A DNA stretch of 64,000 nucleotides from DATBJG01 sp963790545 (GTDB lineage: Bacteria > Acidobacteriota > Vicinamibacteria > Vicinamibacterales > JAMQPK01), in contig CAWBPA010000015.1 in assembly GCA_963790545.1 (NCBI GenBank), forward strand, positions 44,915-108,914. The letters run 5' to 3'. Numbering within the stretch: the first letter of the stretch is position 1; every line of letters starts with the position of its first letter. Position numbers and translations under genes: made by a program. Positions 38,332 to 48,212 of this stretch are shown piece by piece. The notes beneath the pieces are model-generated. The model was given only the letters and a program-made list of their open reading frames with translations. It had not been told where the DNA came from and did not search any database.

Positions 38332-41050
38332 ATGGCAAAAACAGAGCGACAAGCGGGTGCGGAGCAGCAACGTCTGAGCGAGGCGCGCGAGGCGCAGGTG
38401 AACTGGCGGAAGTGGGGCCCCTACCTGAGCGAACGGCAGTGGGGGACGGTCCGCGAGGACTACAGCGAGTCGGGTGACGCGTGGAACTACCTCAGCCACG
38501 ACCACTCGCGTTCGCGAGCCTACCGCTGGGGCGAAGACGGTCTCGCAGGGATCTCGGATGATAAGCAGCTGCTCTGCTTTGCCGTGGCGCTCTGGAATGG
38601 CAAGGACCCGATCCTCAAGGAGCGTCTCTACGGCCTCACGAACAGCGAGGGGAACCACGGCGAGGACGTGAAGGAGTATTACTTCTACCTCGATTCAACG
38701 CCGACCCACTCGTACATGAAATATCTCTACAAGTATCCCCAGGCCGCGTATCCGTACGACGATCTCGTCAAGACCAATCGCAACCGGGGCCGGCAGGAGC
38801 TCGAGTACGAGCTCATCGACACTGGTGTGTTCGATCAGGATCGCTACTTCGATGTCTTCGTGGAATACGCGAAGGCAAGCCCCGAGGACATCCTGATTCA
38901 GATCACCATCACCAACCGCGGTCCCGAGCCTGCGACCCTGCACGTTCTGCCGACGATATGGTTTCGCAACACGTGGTCATGGGGTGATGATGTTCGGCGG
39001 CCAGTGCTGAAGCAGATCGACGGCGGTGCCATTGCGGCGTCGCATGCAGATCTCGGCGAGCGGTTTTTCTATGCCGAAGGTGCCAAAGCGTTGCTGTTCA
39101 CGGAGAACGAAACGAATACCGAACACCTCGTCCACGTTCCAAACCCCACCCCTTACGTCAAGGACGGGATTCACAACTACATCGTACGCGGCCGCCAGAC
39201 GGCCGTGAATCCGGAAAAGACGGGCACCAAAGCCGCGGCTCACTATCCGCTGACCGTCGGCGCCGGAGCATCAGAAGTGCTTCGGCTGCGCATCTCGGAC
39301 GTGCCTCCGGCAGATATCGACTTTGAAGCTGTCATCACCGATCGGCGGCGCGAAGCCGACGAATTTTACGCGACGGTGATCCCCTCTTCGCTCGATCGCG
39401 ATGCGGCGAACGTGATGCGCCAGGCGCTCGCCGGCATGCTCTGGTCGAAGCAGTTCTACAACTACGACGTCGACAGATGGCTTTCGGAGCGCGGGTCCGA
39501 TCCGTTCAACCCCATCCGTAAAGCCCCGCGCAACGATCGCTGGCATCACATGCTGAATGCGGATGTGATCTCGATGCCGGACAAGTGGGAGTACCCCTGG
39601 TATGCGGCCTGGGACCTCGCGTTTCACATCCTCCCGCTGACGCTGGTCGACGAGGATTTCGGCAAGGCGCAGCTCGACCTGATGCTCCGGGAGCGTTATC
39701 TGCACCCGAGCGGGCAGATTCCGGCCTACGAATGGAACTTCGGCGACGTCAATCCGCCGGTGCACGCCTGGTCGACGATTTTCACCTACCGTCTCGAAAA
39801 GGCTCGGCGCGGTCAGGGAGACCTCGAGTGGCTCGAACGCGCCTTCCACAAACTGCTGCTCAACTTCACCTGGTGGGTCAATCGAAAGGATCGCTCGGGC
39901 AACAACGTATTCGACGGGGGGTTCCTGGGACTCGACAATATTGGCGTGTTCGATCGCAGTGCCCCGTTGCCGACAGGCGGGTATCTGGAACAGGCGGACG
40001 GCACGGCCTGGATGGCGCTCTTCTGCCAGAACATGATGGAGATCTCGGCGGAGCTCGCACTGGAGAAGCCTGCTTACGCCGACATGTGCCTCAAGTTCAT
40101 CGAGCACTACCTCTGGATCGCGTCCTCGATGGTTCATGCCGGCGGGGACGTCGGGATGTGGGACGAGGAGGACGGGTTCTTCTACGACGTGCTCAGGCTG
40201 CCGAACGGCTCACGCCGAGCGCCTGAAAGTGCGCTCGATGGTCGGGCTGCTGCCGCTCTGTGCCGTCACGGTGTTTGAGGGAGAACTCGCTGAAGAAGTA
40301 TCCGGAACGTTGTCCCTCGACTCCGGCAGTTCCTCGAGGTACGGCCGGAGCTGACCTCGTTCATCCAGGACCCGAAAAAGCGCGGGGAACACGACCGCAT
40401 GCTCGCCGCAGTCCTGAATGAGAACGAAGCTGCGGCGCGTGCTGATCCGGATGCTCGACGAGGACGAGTTCCTGAGCCTGTACGGGATCCGCTCCATCTC
40501 CAGGTATCACGAAAAACACCCGTACGTGTTCCGTGCCGGTAATCAGGACTACAGCGTGTCGTACCTCCCGGCGGAGTCTGATTCAGGAATGTTCGGCGGG
40601 AACTCCAACTGGCGGGGGCCGATCTGGATGCCCGTCAACGCGCTGATCATCCGGGCCCTTCTCCAGTACTACGCGTACTACGGCGACAACTTCACAATCG
40701 AGTGTCCCACGGGCTCCGGACGTCAGATGACGTTGTACGGCGTCGCCGAGGAGATCGGGCGCAGACTGGCCAACATCTTCGTAAAGGACAGCAACGGACG
40801 GCGGCCGGTGTACGGAGGGGCCCGGAAGTTTCAGGAGGACCCACATTGGCGGGATCTCCTGCTCTTCTACGAGTACTTCCACGGCGACAACGGGGCCGGT
40901 CTGGGGGCCAGCCATCAGACCGGATGGACCGGCGTCGTTGCCCGCAGCCTGCACCTGTTTGCCACCACCTCGGCTGAACAGGTGCTCGAGTTGGGCAAAG
41001 GCGCGGCCGTGAACGAAAAGCGCGGAGCGCCCGCAGGCCGTCCGCGATGA
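38332..41050 (+). CDS. GH63/MGH1-like glucosidase (several frameshifts at 40200-40430)
   Basis: About 905 residues after correction. N-terminal half: ERQWGTVREDYSESGDAWNY, RWGEDGLAGISDDKQLLCFA, a beta-rich region; C-terminal (alpha/alpha)6 barrel: YEYPWYAAWDLAFH-type motif (KWEYPWYAAWDLAFHILPLT), IPAYEWNFGDVNPPVHAW, GGYLEQADGTAWMALFCQNM and, after the breaks, GMFGGNSNWRGPIWMPVNAL and ASHQTGWTGVVARSL. These are conserved in the large acidobacterial and proteobacterial glucosidases of the GH63 type. No signal peptide, so probably cytosolic alpha-glucan or trehalose-related hydrolysis. At least three indels cluster within 230 bases. Confidence 0.85.
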
Positions 41051-41053
41051 GTG

Positions 41054-41169
41054 GTTTTCAGTTCTAAAGAACTCACGCAGAGTTCGCAGAGGCCGCTGAG
41101 GGCGCAGAGGAGTGACATTCGAGATTTCTCCGCGTCCTCAGCGTCAAATTCAGGCTGACAACTGAAAAC
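41054..41169. repeat. 116-base imperfect palindrome with GTTTTCAGTT ends
   Basis: The outer 10 bases are exact inverted repeats (41054-41063 and 41160-41169). Inner arms around CGCTGAGGGCGCAGAG and CTCCGCGTCCTCAGCG also pair. Size and terminal repeats resemble a miniature inverted-repeat element, though no target duplication is obvious. The rest of the gap to 41350 holds no gene I can support. Confidence 0.5.
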
Positions 41170-41350
41170 GACTCCAGAGGCGGTCTGCAGGTTCGGATGA
41201 CACCGATCAGCGCTGATCGTCCTCGAATACCCCGCCCGGACCGCGTGCTCGATCCGGTCGCCCGCACCTCACTCATTGGGGCCTGTTTCTGGATCGCAGG
41301 TGTTCTCGATGGCTCCCCCATCATTCTTGTGACTTTTACGGAGAACCACG

Positions 41351-42010
41351 ATGAACGCTAATCTCTTCATTCACGCCGCCAACATCCTGCTGCTCCTGGC
41401 GTACAGCGTCCGCGACATCCTGTGGCTGCGGCTGTTCGCCGTGTCATCTTCCCTGATTGCGATCCCGTATTTCGCACTTCAGCCGACCCCGCAGTGGGCG
41501 CCGATCGGTTGGAGCGTCCTGTTTGCCGGGATCAACTTGTTTCAGTGTTGGCGCCTTTTCCTCGAGCGACGTCCCGTGAAGCTGACCGATGAGGAAGAGG
41601 AGGTTCGTCGGCTCGCCTTTCCGGATCTTTCGCCTCGGAAAATCCTGCAGGTCTTGAGCATCGGGTCGTGGAACACGGTCGAGCGTGGCGAGCAACTGAT
41701 TCAGCACGGCAGGCCTGCGGATGCCATGTCGCTCATTGTCCGCGGCAAGGTGCAGGTGACGAAAGAAGGTCGGATTCTCGGTGAGCTGAGGGCTGGCGAT
41801 ATCGTGGGATCGGCTCTTCTGCTGAGCGGCGCCGTGGCCGACGTGGATGCGGTGGCAGCCGAGCCGGTCCGCAGCGTGCGCTGGGAAGCCGGAACCCTGG
41901 AGCGTTATCTCACCGCCAATCCCGAGACTCGGATTATCCTTCAGCGGCATCTCGCCCATGATCTGGCGGGCAAAGTGCAGCGGTTGGGCAGCGCATCTGT
42001 CGCGCCCTGA
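41351..42010 (+). CDS. Popeye-like membrane protein with cyclic-nucleotide-binding-type domain
   Basis: 219 residues. Three closely spaced TM helices occupy ~5-72 (NANLFIHAANILLLLAYSVR, LFAVSSSLIAIPYFALQ, WSVLFAGINLFQCWRLFLE). A cNMP-binding-type beta-roll follows at ~85-200 (QVLSIGSWNTVERGEQLIQH, ADAMSLIVRGKVQVTKEGRI, GDIVGSALLLSG). This is the Popeye-domain arrangement known from animal POPDC proteins and from some bacteria. The canonical E-x-x-x-R cNMP contacts of Crp are not seen, so the ligand may differ. GGAG precedes the ATG. Function in bacteria is unknown. Confidence 0.75.
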   Translation: MNANLFIHAANILLLLAYSVRDILWLRLFAVSSSLIAIPYFALQPTPQWAPIGWSVLFAGINLFQCWRLFLERRPVKLTDEEEEVRRLAFPDLSPRKILQVLSIGSWNTVERGEQLIQHGRPADAMSLIVRGKVQVTKEGRILGELRAGDIVGSALLLSGAVADVDAVAAEPVRSVRWEAGTLERYLTANPETRIILQRHLAHDLAGKVQRLGSASVAP

Positions 42011-42041
42011 TAAAGAGGCGTTTCGCGTCGTGATCCGCGGG

Positions 42042-43418
42042 TCAGAAGCTGTACGCGACGTAGAGCATCCCGTAGGCGAAGTTCTTCGTGCGACCGGTCG
42101 CCTGCTGCACAGCCTTCCCGGGATCGGCATACGCCCCGACAACGGTCACGGTGAAGTTCTGGTTGACCTTCCAGTCCACATACAAATCGGTCTCGAACGC
42201 AACATCGTTGTCCGTCACACCCGGCGCAAACGTGCCCGGTTGATCGAGTCGGAAGGCGTAGACCAGCAATCCCCCGCCAACGGCGTCGTTGGGTGACACG
42301 TGGGCGCGGAAGAGATGTGAGATCAGATTGGAGTTGGACAGGAAGTACTCGCCGGCGATTTCACCCTGCCACCAGGTGCCCCAGTCGGAGAAGCCCACGA
42401 ACAATGGATCGAAGGCTTCGTTGCTGGCGGTGGCCGGATCGTCTCCCTGAAAGAACGCGTAGCGGTACGAGAGCGTCGGCTTCCACGTCACCTCGCCTAA
42501 TTCGTACGCTCCCTGAAACGTCCACGCGTTCGAGTCAAGTGCCTCGCCATTCTGTTCCGAAGCGTATTCGAGCTCGAAAGAGAGATCAGGCGCGCCGGCA
42601 AGCGGGGCGGTGTACGCCCGCACGTTGAAGACATCCAGGCCGTCGCGGCCCGGCCTGAGCTCTCGGTCGGCGAACCACTTCAGGTAGGTGGCGCCGAGCG
42701 TCGTGTGTTCGCCGAGACTGAACTCGTAGTTGGCGCCCCACAGCCGGCTTCCGCTGTCACTTTCCTCGAGCTCATCCTTGTCGAGGTAGAACGCCTCGAC
42801 GGTGTGAGGTCCGGGCTTGAGGCGACCGATGGCTGCAAACTGAAACGCCCTGCGCGCGTTGGTCCAGTACCCGCCGCGACTTCCACCCTCTGCCGCACCA
42901 TCGAACAACAGAAACCCATGGCCGAGTTGGTACTGCGTTCGTCCGACGGTGAGGTCCAGCACGTTCTCGCTGTTGCCCAACGCCTTGCCGGATCGCCACC
43001 CGATCGAGAGATCCTCGGCTTGGAACGACGAGATGTCTTGCCCGAAGTCCGCCGGTACGGAGCCATACGTCCGCTCGCCGGCGGCGCTGAGCTTGCCGTA
43101 AATCTCGCTGGAATTGGCCGTTCTGTAGCTTGCCGACAACGCGGGCTTGACGTAGCCCTCGAACCACTGATCGCTGAGGTTCTCGACGACGCCCAGTTCC
43201 CTAGGGTTGTCGAACAACGAATTCGCAAATCCGAATGAACCCCACCCTGCATCGAAATTAAAGGTCCAGTCCACGCGTGAAGGCAGGCCGGTGGGGCGCT
43301 CCTCGGGTTTTTCCTGGGGCTTCTCCTGCGCCCCGTCCTGAGCTCGTCCGGTTGTCGGCGTCAAGAATGTGAAGAACAAAACCACCAGGCTCAGCAGGCA
43401 TCGCACGCGTCGATTCAT
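42042..43418 (-). CDS. Alginate-export-type outer-membrane porin
   Basis: 458 residues from the ATG at 43418 with GAGGGAG upstream. A signal peptide (LLSLVVLFFTFLTPTTGRAQ) is followed by a short Glu/Pro-rich segment and a barrel with TVGRTQYQLGHGFLLFDGAA, PHTVEAFYLDKDELEESDSG and LGATYLKWFADRELRPGRDG, ending MLYVAYSF. The family (AlgE-like) includes exporters of anionic exopolysaccharide and generic porins. No alginate genes are nearby, so the substrate is open. A good -24/-12 promoter candidate lies upstream. Confidence 0.8.
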   Translation of the reverse strand: MNRRVRCLLSLVVLFFTFLTPTTGRAQDGAQEKPQEKPEERPTGLPSRVDWTFNFDAGWGSFGFANSLFDNPRELGVVENLSDQWFEGYVKPALSASYRTANSSEIYGKLSAAGERTYGSVPADFGQDISSFQAEDLSIGWRSGKALGNSENVLDLTVGRTQYQLGHGFLLFDGAAEGGSRGGYWTNARRAFQFAAIGRLKPGPHTVEAFYLDKDELEESDSGSRLWGANYEFSLGEHTTLGATYLKWFADRELRPGRDGLDVFNVRAYTAPLAGAPDLSFELEYASEQNGEALDSNAWTFQGAYELGEVTWKPTLSYRYAFFQGDDPATASNEAFDPLFVGFSDWGTWWQGEIAGEYFLSNSNLISHLFRAHVSPNDAVGGGLLVYAFRLDQPGTFAPGVTDNDVAFETDLYVDWKVNQNFTVTVVGAYADPGKAVQQATGRTKNFAYGMLYVAYSF

Positions 43419-43736
43419 CTTCACTCCCTCGACCTCTGCACGATCGCGTCAGTCGAAGCGCGGGTGTCATGTGAGCTGCCACCCCGATTCGGTGGGCTGC
43501 AGCGTCCTTGCCACCGGTCGTCGAACCGTCCAACAATCAGCTAAGAGGTTGCGGACCTGAGCCTTTGCGGGCCTGTTGTTGGCTAGGGACCAACCCCTCA
43601 CTGATCGTTGGGGTCCGATATCTCGGATGTACTCCGGAATTCCGGGGCTACCACGAGCGTCAGCAGGGGGAACCCAACGCGCGGACCCGGGCGGCGGCCG
43701 ATCGGACCGGCACGCGGTTCGCATCGAAGAAGACCG
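43419..43736. other. Divergent control region between the porin and MscS genes
   Basis: 318 bases with the porin promoter candidate on the minus strand. On the plus strand CGGCACG-CGGT-TCGCA (43708-43723) also fits GG-N10-GC but ends only 14 bases before the MscS start, so it would give a near-leaderless message. No gene seen. Confidence 0.45.
43498..43513 (-). promoter_or_regulatory. Candidate sigma-54 promoter of the alginate-export-type porin
   Basis: On the minus strand, TGGCAAG-GACG-CTGCA: GG at 43512-43511 and GC at 43500-43499, two mismatches to TGGCACG-N4-TTGCW. The leader to the ATG would be about 69 bases. Confidence 0.5.
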
Positions 43737-45381
43737 ATGCGCAAGAAATTCGCATTAGGCGGCGAGTTTGTCCTGATCGGTGTGTGTCTGCTGATGTCGG
43801 TCCTGGCGGTAACGGCCGTGGGGGCTCAGCCCGTGCCGAGCGCGCCGCCGGCTCCGACGTCCACGCAAGCTCGAGCGCCTCAGGATCCGCTGGGTCGCAG
43901 CACACCGCGCGGGACGGTTCTCGGCTTCCTCAGCGCGGCGCGCAGAGGCGATCACAATGTCGCCCTTCAGTACCCTGAATACCCGACTGGTGGGCGAGGA
44001 TGCAGTCGATCTTGCGCGCCAGCTGTTCGTGGTACTCGACACGCGCCTGCCGGCACGGCTCCCACAGCTCAGCGACTCACCCGAGGGATCGGGCGTGATC
44101 CCACAACACGAGCTCGTGGGCACGATCCCCAGCGCGCGGGGCAATGTGGACCTCTATGTTGCGAAAGTGGCACGCGAGGGCGCAGAGCCGGTCTGGCTGT
44201 TCTCGAGCACGACGCTCGAATCCATTCCCGTTCTGTACGAGGAGATCGCTGTCGAATGGGCCGGGACGTTCCTTCCTCGGTTCCTGACGGGCATCCGGGT
44301 CGGAGGCATCCGTCTGGTCGAGTGGTTCGCCGTGCTTCTCGGTCTGCCGGTGTTCTACCTGTTGACCCATTTGCTGAACCGGATTCTTACACCATTGATC
44401 GGGCTCCTATGGGGCCGCCTGTTCAAGCAGTCCGATCTTTTCCGGCGTGATTTCCTGCCTCCGCCGGCCCGGCTGCTCCTGCTGGCCCTGGCAATTCGCT
44501 GGCTCGTGTACCGCGTGCCTCTTCCGCTGCTGGCGCGCCAGTTCTGGACCAACCTGGCAAGCCTCATCACGATCACCGGTGTGGTATGGCTGCTGATTCT
44601 CGTGAACGCGGAGGTGGAACGGTACATCCACCGGCGCTTCCCACGCACCAACGTGTCTGCGGCCGCATCGTTGCTGCGTCTTGGGCGCTGGGGTGTGGAT
44701 CTGCTCGTGGTGTTCGGGGGCGGAATCGCGTTACTTCGCTATTTCAGCGTCGATGCGACTCCAGCGCTGGCTGGCCTCGGTGTCGGAGGTATTGCCGTTG
44801 CGCTTGCCGCCCAAAAGACGCTCGAGAACGTCATCGCCGGGGCCTCGCTGATTTTCGATCAGGCGGTGCGCGTCGGAGACTCCCTGAAACTGGGAGACAT
44901 CGTTGGCACAGTGGACCACGTGGGCTTGCGGTCGACGCGCATTCGCACGCTCGATCGCACGGTGGTCAGCATTCCGAACGGTCAGATCGCCAACATGAGC
45001 CTCGAGACGTTCTCGGAACGCGACAAATTCTGGTTTCATCCGATCGTCGGACTTCGGTACGAGACGACGCCCGAACAGCTGCGTGAGGTGGTTGGGGGCA
45101 TCCAACGATTGCTGTCCGATCATCCGCTGGTCGACCGCGAGTCGGCACGCGTGCGATTTTTCCGGCTCGGACCGTCTTCGCTCGATGTGGAGATTTTCGC
45201 GTATCTCTTCGCTCGGGATTGGGGGCACTTCCTCGAAATCCAGGAAAAACTCCTCTTCAATGTGATTGAAGTGGTCAACCAGGCCGGTACCGGGATCGCG
45301 TTGCCGTCACAGACCATGTACGTCGCCAACCCTCAGGCGCCCGTGCCGGCGGCCGACAAAGTCCCGTCCCCTGCGCGGTAA
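43737..45381 (+). CDS. MscS-family mechanosensitive channel (one frameshift near 43970)
   Basis: About 547 residues after correction. A signal peptide (VLIGVCLLMSVLAVTAVGAQ) and a soluble extracytoplasmic domain are followed by at least four TM helices (LVEWFAVLLGLPVFYLLTHL, LLLLALAIRWLVYRVPLPLL and others) and the pore helix GVGGIAVALAAQKTLENVIA with the beta domain RVGDSLKLGDIVGTV and SIPNGQIANMS. One extra C in a CCC run (CAGTACCCTGAAT) breaks the frame; without it QYLNTRLVGEDAVDLARQLF is restored. It differs from the channel at 23183. Confidence 0.85.
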
Positions 45382-45489
45382 CTCAGAACCCATACCGGCC
45401 AATCCAAGAGGTAATCGAACGGCACCTCAACTGGTGGGCGACCCAGACTCGTGTCGCTCCAGTTCAGGTGATGATCGGCCTACGCGTTC

Positions 45490-46938
45490 TTACTCGGGAG
45501 TCGCCGGGCGCAGCTCGAAGCTGCCGCCGAGCGCCAGATGGAGGTTGACTCGCTGCACCCGCTGCTCGGCTTGCATGCGGATGAGGGCCGATTGAGTGGT
45601 CTGCAGCGCGAGCTGACGCTGCGTCACAAATCGCAAGTCGGTGCTGCCGACCTTGAACTGCGTTCGCACCACGTCGAGCGCGCGCTGATTGTCAGCGAGC
45701 GCTTGGACGAGGATTTGCTCGCGTTCCCGGGCGGCAATCTCAGCTGAGAGTGCGTTCTCGACTTCGCTGAAGGCTCGCAGGCCGACGGCCGCGTAGGCGG
45801 CCACGGATTGTTTCTGCTCCGCCGTCCGAATCTCGACCTGCGTTTTGAGCGCACCGCCCTTGAAAATGGGCGCGACCAGATTTGCGCCAAAGTTCCAGAT
45901 GGGGTTGTCGTGACTCTGCAGCTCGAACAGGTCGCTCGAGATCGAGCTGACGCCGGTCGTGAGCGCGATGACCGGCAGACGGGCCGCCTTCGCCTCATGG
46001 ACCCGGTTGAATGCCGCAGCAACACGTCGTTCGGCGGCAATCACATCCGGTCGCCGCTCGAGGAGCTCGGATGGGAGCCCCGTTGGCACAGCGTCAGGCT
46101 GCCCAGGCAGTTGCGGTCTGATGTCGGCCGCAGCGGCGGGATATCGGCCAAGCAGGAGCTCGAGTGCGCGAACGGCCTGCTCACGTCCCAGCTCAATCTG
46201 TCGCACCGAATCGCGGGAAATGCCGACTGACGCGCGCGCAACAAAGATATCCTCATCGTTGCCGACACCGACTTTCGATCGTGCCTCGGCCAGGCGCACC
46301 AGCTCGTCGCCATCTCGAATGGTGGCGCGAGCCACCTCCGCCTGCAGTCCCGCCTCGGTGGCCAAAAACCAGCTCTTGGCCACGAGCGACGCCAGAGATT
46401 GGCGGGCGTACTCGAAATCGACCTGGGCGGACGCGGCATCGGCGGCCGCTGCAGCGCGGCCATACCGCACTCGACCCCAGATGTCGATCTCCCATCCGAC
46501 GGTGAGAACCGCACCCTGCAGGCCCGAGCCGTCGCCCGACATCTTGCCACCCCCGCGAGCGAGGAGGTCGACCGACGGATACAGTTTCGCTCCCGCGAGT
46601 TTCGCGTAGAGCAACGCCTGTTCGACGCGCGCGGCACTCACGCGCAGGTCTGCATTGTAGGCGAGCGCCTCGGAGACAGCATGACTCAGCTGATCGTCGC
46701 GAAAGCTGGAAAGCCAGTTGTTAGCCACACCGCCTGTACCGGCGCCAGCAGCGGTCCACTGGCCGGGCAGCGTCACCTCGGGCATCCCCTGAGCTTTGAT
46801 CGTTTGGGCGTCGGGAGGGTCCTTCAAGACGCACCCCGTCGCCATCAGCAGCATGACCGCCACAAATGGGGTCGCCAGCGTGCGTGTGGCTCGCGAGCTC
46901 TGGTCAGGATGAGGCCGGTGAGTCATCACGAGTGCCAT
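45490..46938 (-). CDS. NodT-family outer-membrane efflux lipoprotein
   Basis: 482 residues; the start ATG at 46938 overlaps the stop of the HlyD gene in TGATG. A lipobox Cys lies in LLMATGCVLKDPPD. Two OEP repeats follow: helical hairpins with LAYNADLRVSAARVEQAL, GWEIDIWGRVRYGR and, in the second half, NRVHEAKAARLPVIALTTGV and NFGANLVAPIFKGGALK. It would be the outer-membrane exit duct for the HlyD-type adaptor encoded just upstream. The open frame runs far upstream but is antisense noise there. Confidence 0.9.
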   Translation of the reverse strand: MALVMTHRPHPDQSSRATRTLATPFVAVMLLMATGCVLKDPPDAQTIKAQGMPEVTLPGQWTAAGAGTGGVANNWLSSFRDDQLSHAVSEALAYNADLRVSAARVEQALLYAKLAGAKLYPSVDLLARGGGKMSGDGSGLQGAVLTVGWEIDIWGRVRYGRAAAAADAASAQVDFEYARQSLASLVAKSWFLATEAGLQAEVARATIRDGDELVRLAEARSKVGVGNDEDIFVARASVGISRDSVRQIELGREQAVRALELLLGRYPAAAADIRPQLPGQPDAVPTGLPSELLERRPDVIAAERRVAAAFNRVHEAKAARLPVIALTTGVSSISSDLFELQSHDNPIWNFGANLVAPIFKGGALKTQVEIRTAEQKQSVAAYAAVGLRAFSEVENALSAEIAAREREQILVQALADNQRALDVVRTQFKVGSTDLRFVTQRQLALQTTQSALIRMQAEQRVQRVNLHLALGGSFELRPATPE

Positions 46939-48212
46939 CAATGCCCCAGGCTGATGCTGTGCTTGATGATGATGTAGTCGAGGTTCGAGGCCACGCGCAG
47001 GAGCACCTTTCGAATGATGTGCACGAGCGTCAGATGTTCCGTGTAAATCGCGGCGGATCCACGGGCCCCTGCCGCGAGAAAGAGTGCGCGATCGTGATCG
47101 CCGACCACGAGCTTCACCGGAAATCGGCCGGGAGGCGCGGTAAAGACCGTCCGCGGGAGGTCGCCTGACGCCTCGGCCTGTCCTTGCGCTTGAGCCCAGA
47201 ACACCGAGTCCACGTGAGCTTTGATGACGCGCCCCGGGTACGTGTCCAACGTGATCTCCGCCTCGTTCCCCGGCACCACCTGGTGCAACTCGTTCTGGCC
47301 GAACAGCGCAAAAATCTGATACTCGTCGTCCACGAAGGTCATGACTTCGTTGAACGGCAAACCTGCCACGAAGAAGCCAGGTCGGAGCATCACGTTCAGC
47401 ATCGTGCCGTTTCCCGGGGCAACAACTGTCGTTTGGTCCAGGTCCCATCGGGCGTTCTCGAGTTGAGCGCGCGTCGTCTCGACCTGCGCTTGTGCGACCT
47501 CGACCTGCGCCTGTGCTGTCGCAATTTGCGCTTTGACTTCTGCGACCGTCGCGAGGTCTCCGTTCACACGTCCTGACAGCTTTTCGCGGATTTGTTGTTC
47601 GGCCGCACGTGCTGCCGCAAGTTGCGCCGTCAGCTCGTTCACGTTCGTCTGGGCCTGCTCGAGATCGAAACGATTGCCGGCGCCGGCAGCGACCAGCTCG
47701 GTGTTCTGCGCGACCCGCTTTCGCGCCAGCTCGAGCGACGCCGAAAGCGACCCCACTTGTGCCGTGGCCTGATTCAGCTGCTCGCGCAACTGCCGCTCGG
47801 TTGATTGGGCGTCGGTCAGCTTGGCCCGCACCTCGGCGAGCCGGGCCCGATCCGCGCCGACCTTCGCCTCCTCGGATGCCAGCTGTGCTTCGAGTGAGGC
47901 AACCTCGTTCTGATAGGGGGTTGGATCGACACGGAACAGCACGTCGTTCCTTTTCACGGGTCGATTGTTTTCCACTGGAACTTCGACGACACGACCCCTG
48001 ACCTGTGACACGATGGGCACGACATATTTGATGACCCGGACGTCGCTCGTTGTCGGTGCAAAGATATTCAACAAGAGAAGCATCGCTGCGATCGCAACAA
48101 TGGGGAAGATCGCCACGGCAACCTTCCAAGGCGTGGTCCAGGGCAGCAGCTTCAGCTTGATGAAGATCAACCAGACAAAGAACGCGTAAATGCCGAGCAG
48201 CAGGACTTCCAT
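46938..48212 (-). CDS. HlyD-family membrane-fusion protein (YiaV/YibH-like)
   Basis: 424 residues. Two N-terminal TM helices (VLLLGIYAFFVWLIFIKL, VAVAIFPIVAIAAMLLLLNI) are followed by a lipoyl-type half (VVPIVSQVRGRVVEVPVENN), a long coiled-coil hairpin (~100-260, rich in Ala/Gln/Glu) and the closing half TTVVAPGNGTMLNVMLRPGF. It starts directly after the DUF3302 gene stop and overlaps the NodT gene, matching the E. coli yiaW-yiaV arrangement with an added outer-membrane duct. No dedicated inner-membrane pump gene is next to it. Confidence 0.88.
   Translation of the reverse strand: MEVLLLGIYAFFVWLIFIKLKLLPWTTPWKVAVAIFPIVAIAAMLLLLNIFAPTTSDVRVIKYVVPIVSQVRGRVVEVPVENNRPVKRNDVLFRVDPTPYQNEVASLEAQLASEEAKVGADRARLAEVRAKLTDAQSTERQLREQLNQATAQVGSLSASLELARKRVAQNTELVAAGAGNRFDLEQAQTNVNELTAQLAAARAAEQQIREKLSGRVNGDLATVAEVKAQIATAQAQVEVAQAQVETTRAQLENARWDLDQTTVVAPGNGTMLNVMLRPGFFVAGLPFNEVMTFVDDEYQIFALFGQNELHQVVPGNEAEITLDTYPGRVIKAHVDSVFWAQAQGQAEASGDLPRTVFTAPPGRFPVKLVVGDHDRALFLAAGARGSAAIYTEHLTLVHIIRKVLLRVASNLDYIIIKHSISLGH

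Noticed and set aside
41073..41324. Small minus-strand ORF in the palindrome region
   Set aside because: It runs through the inverted repeat and has no protein-like composition.
46939..48129. Long open frame extending the NodT-family gene upstream to 48129
   Set aside because: The extra ~400 residues are Arg/Gly/Ser-rich, overlap the HlyD gene in another frame, and the signal peptide with lipobox marks the true start at 46938.
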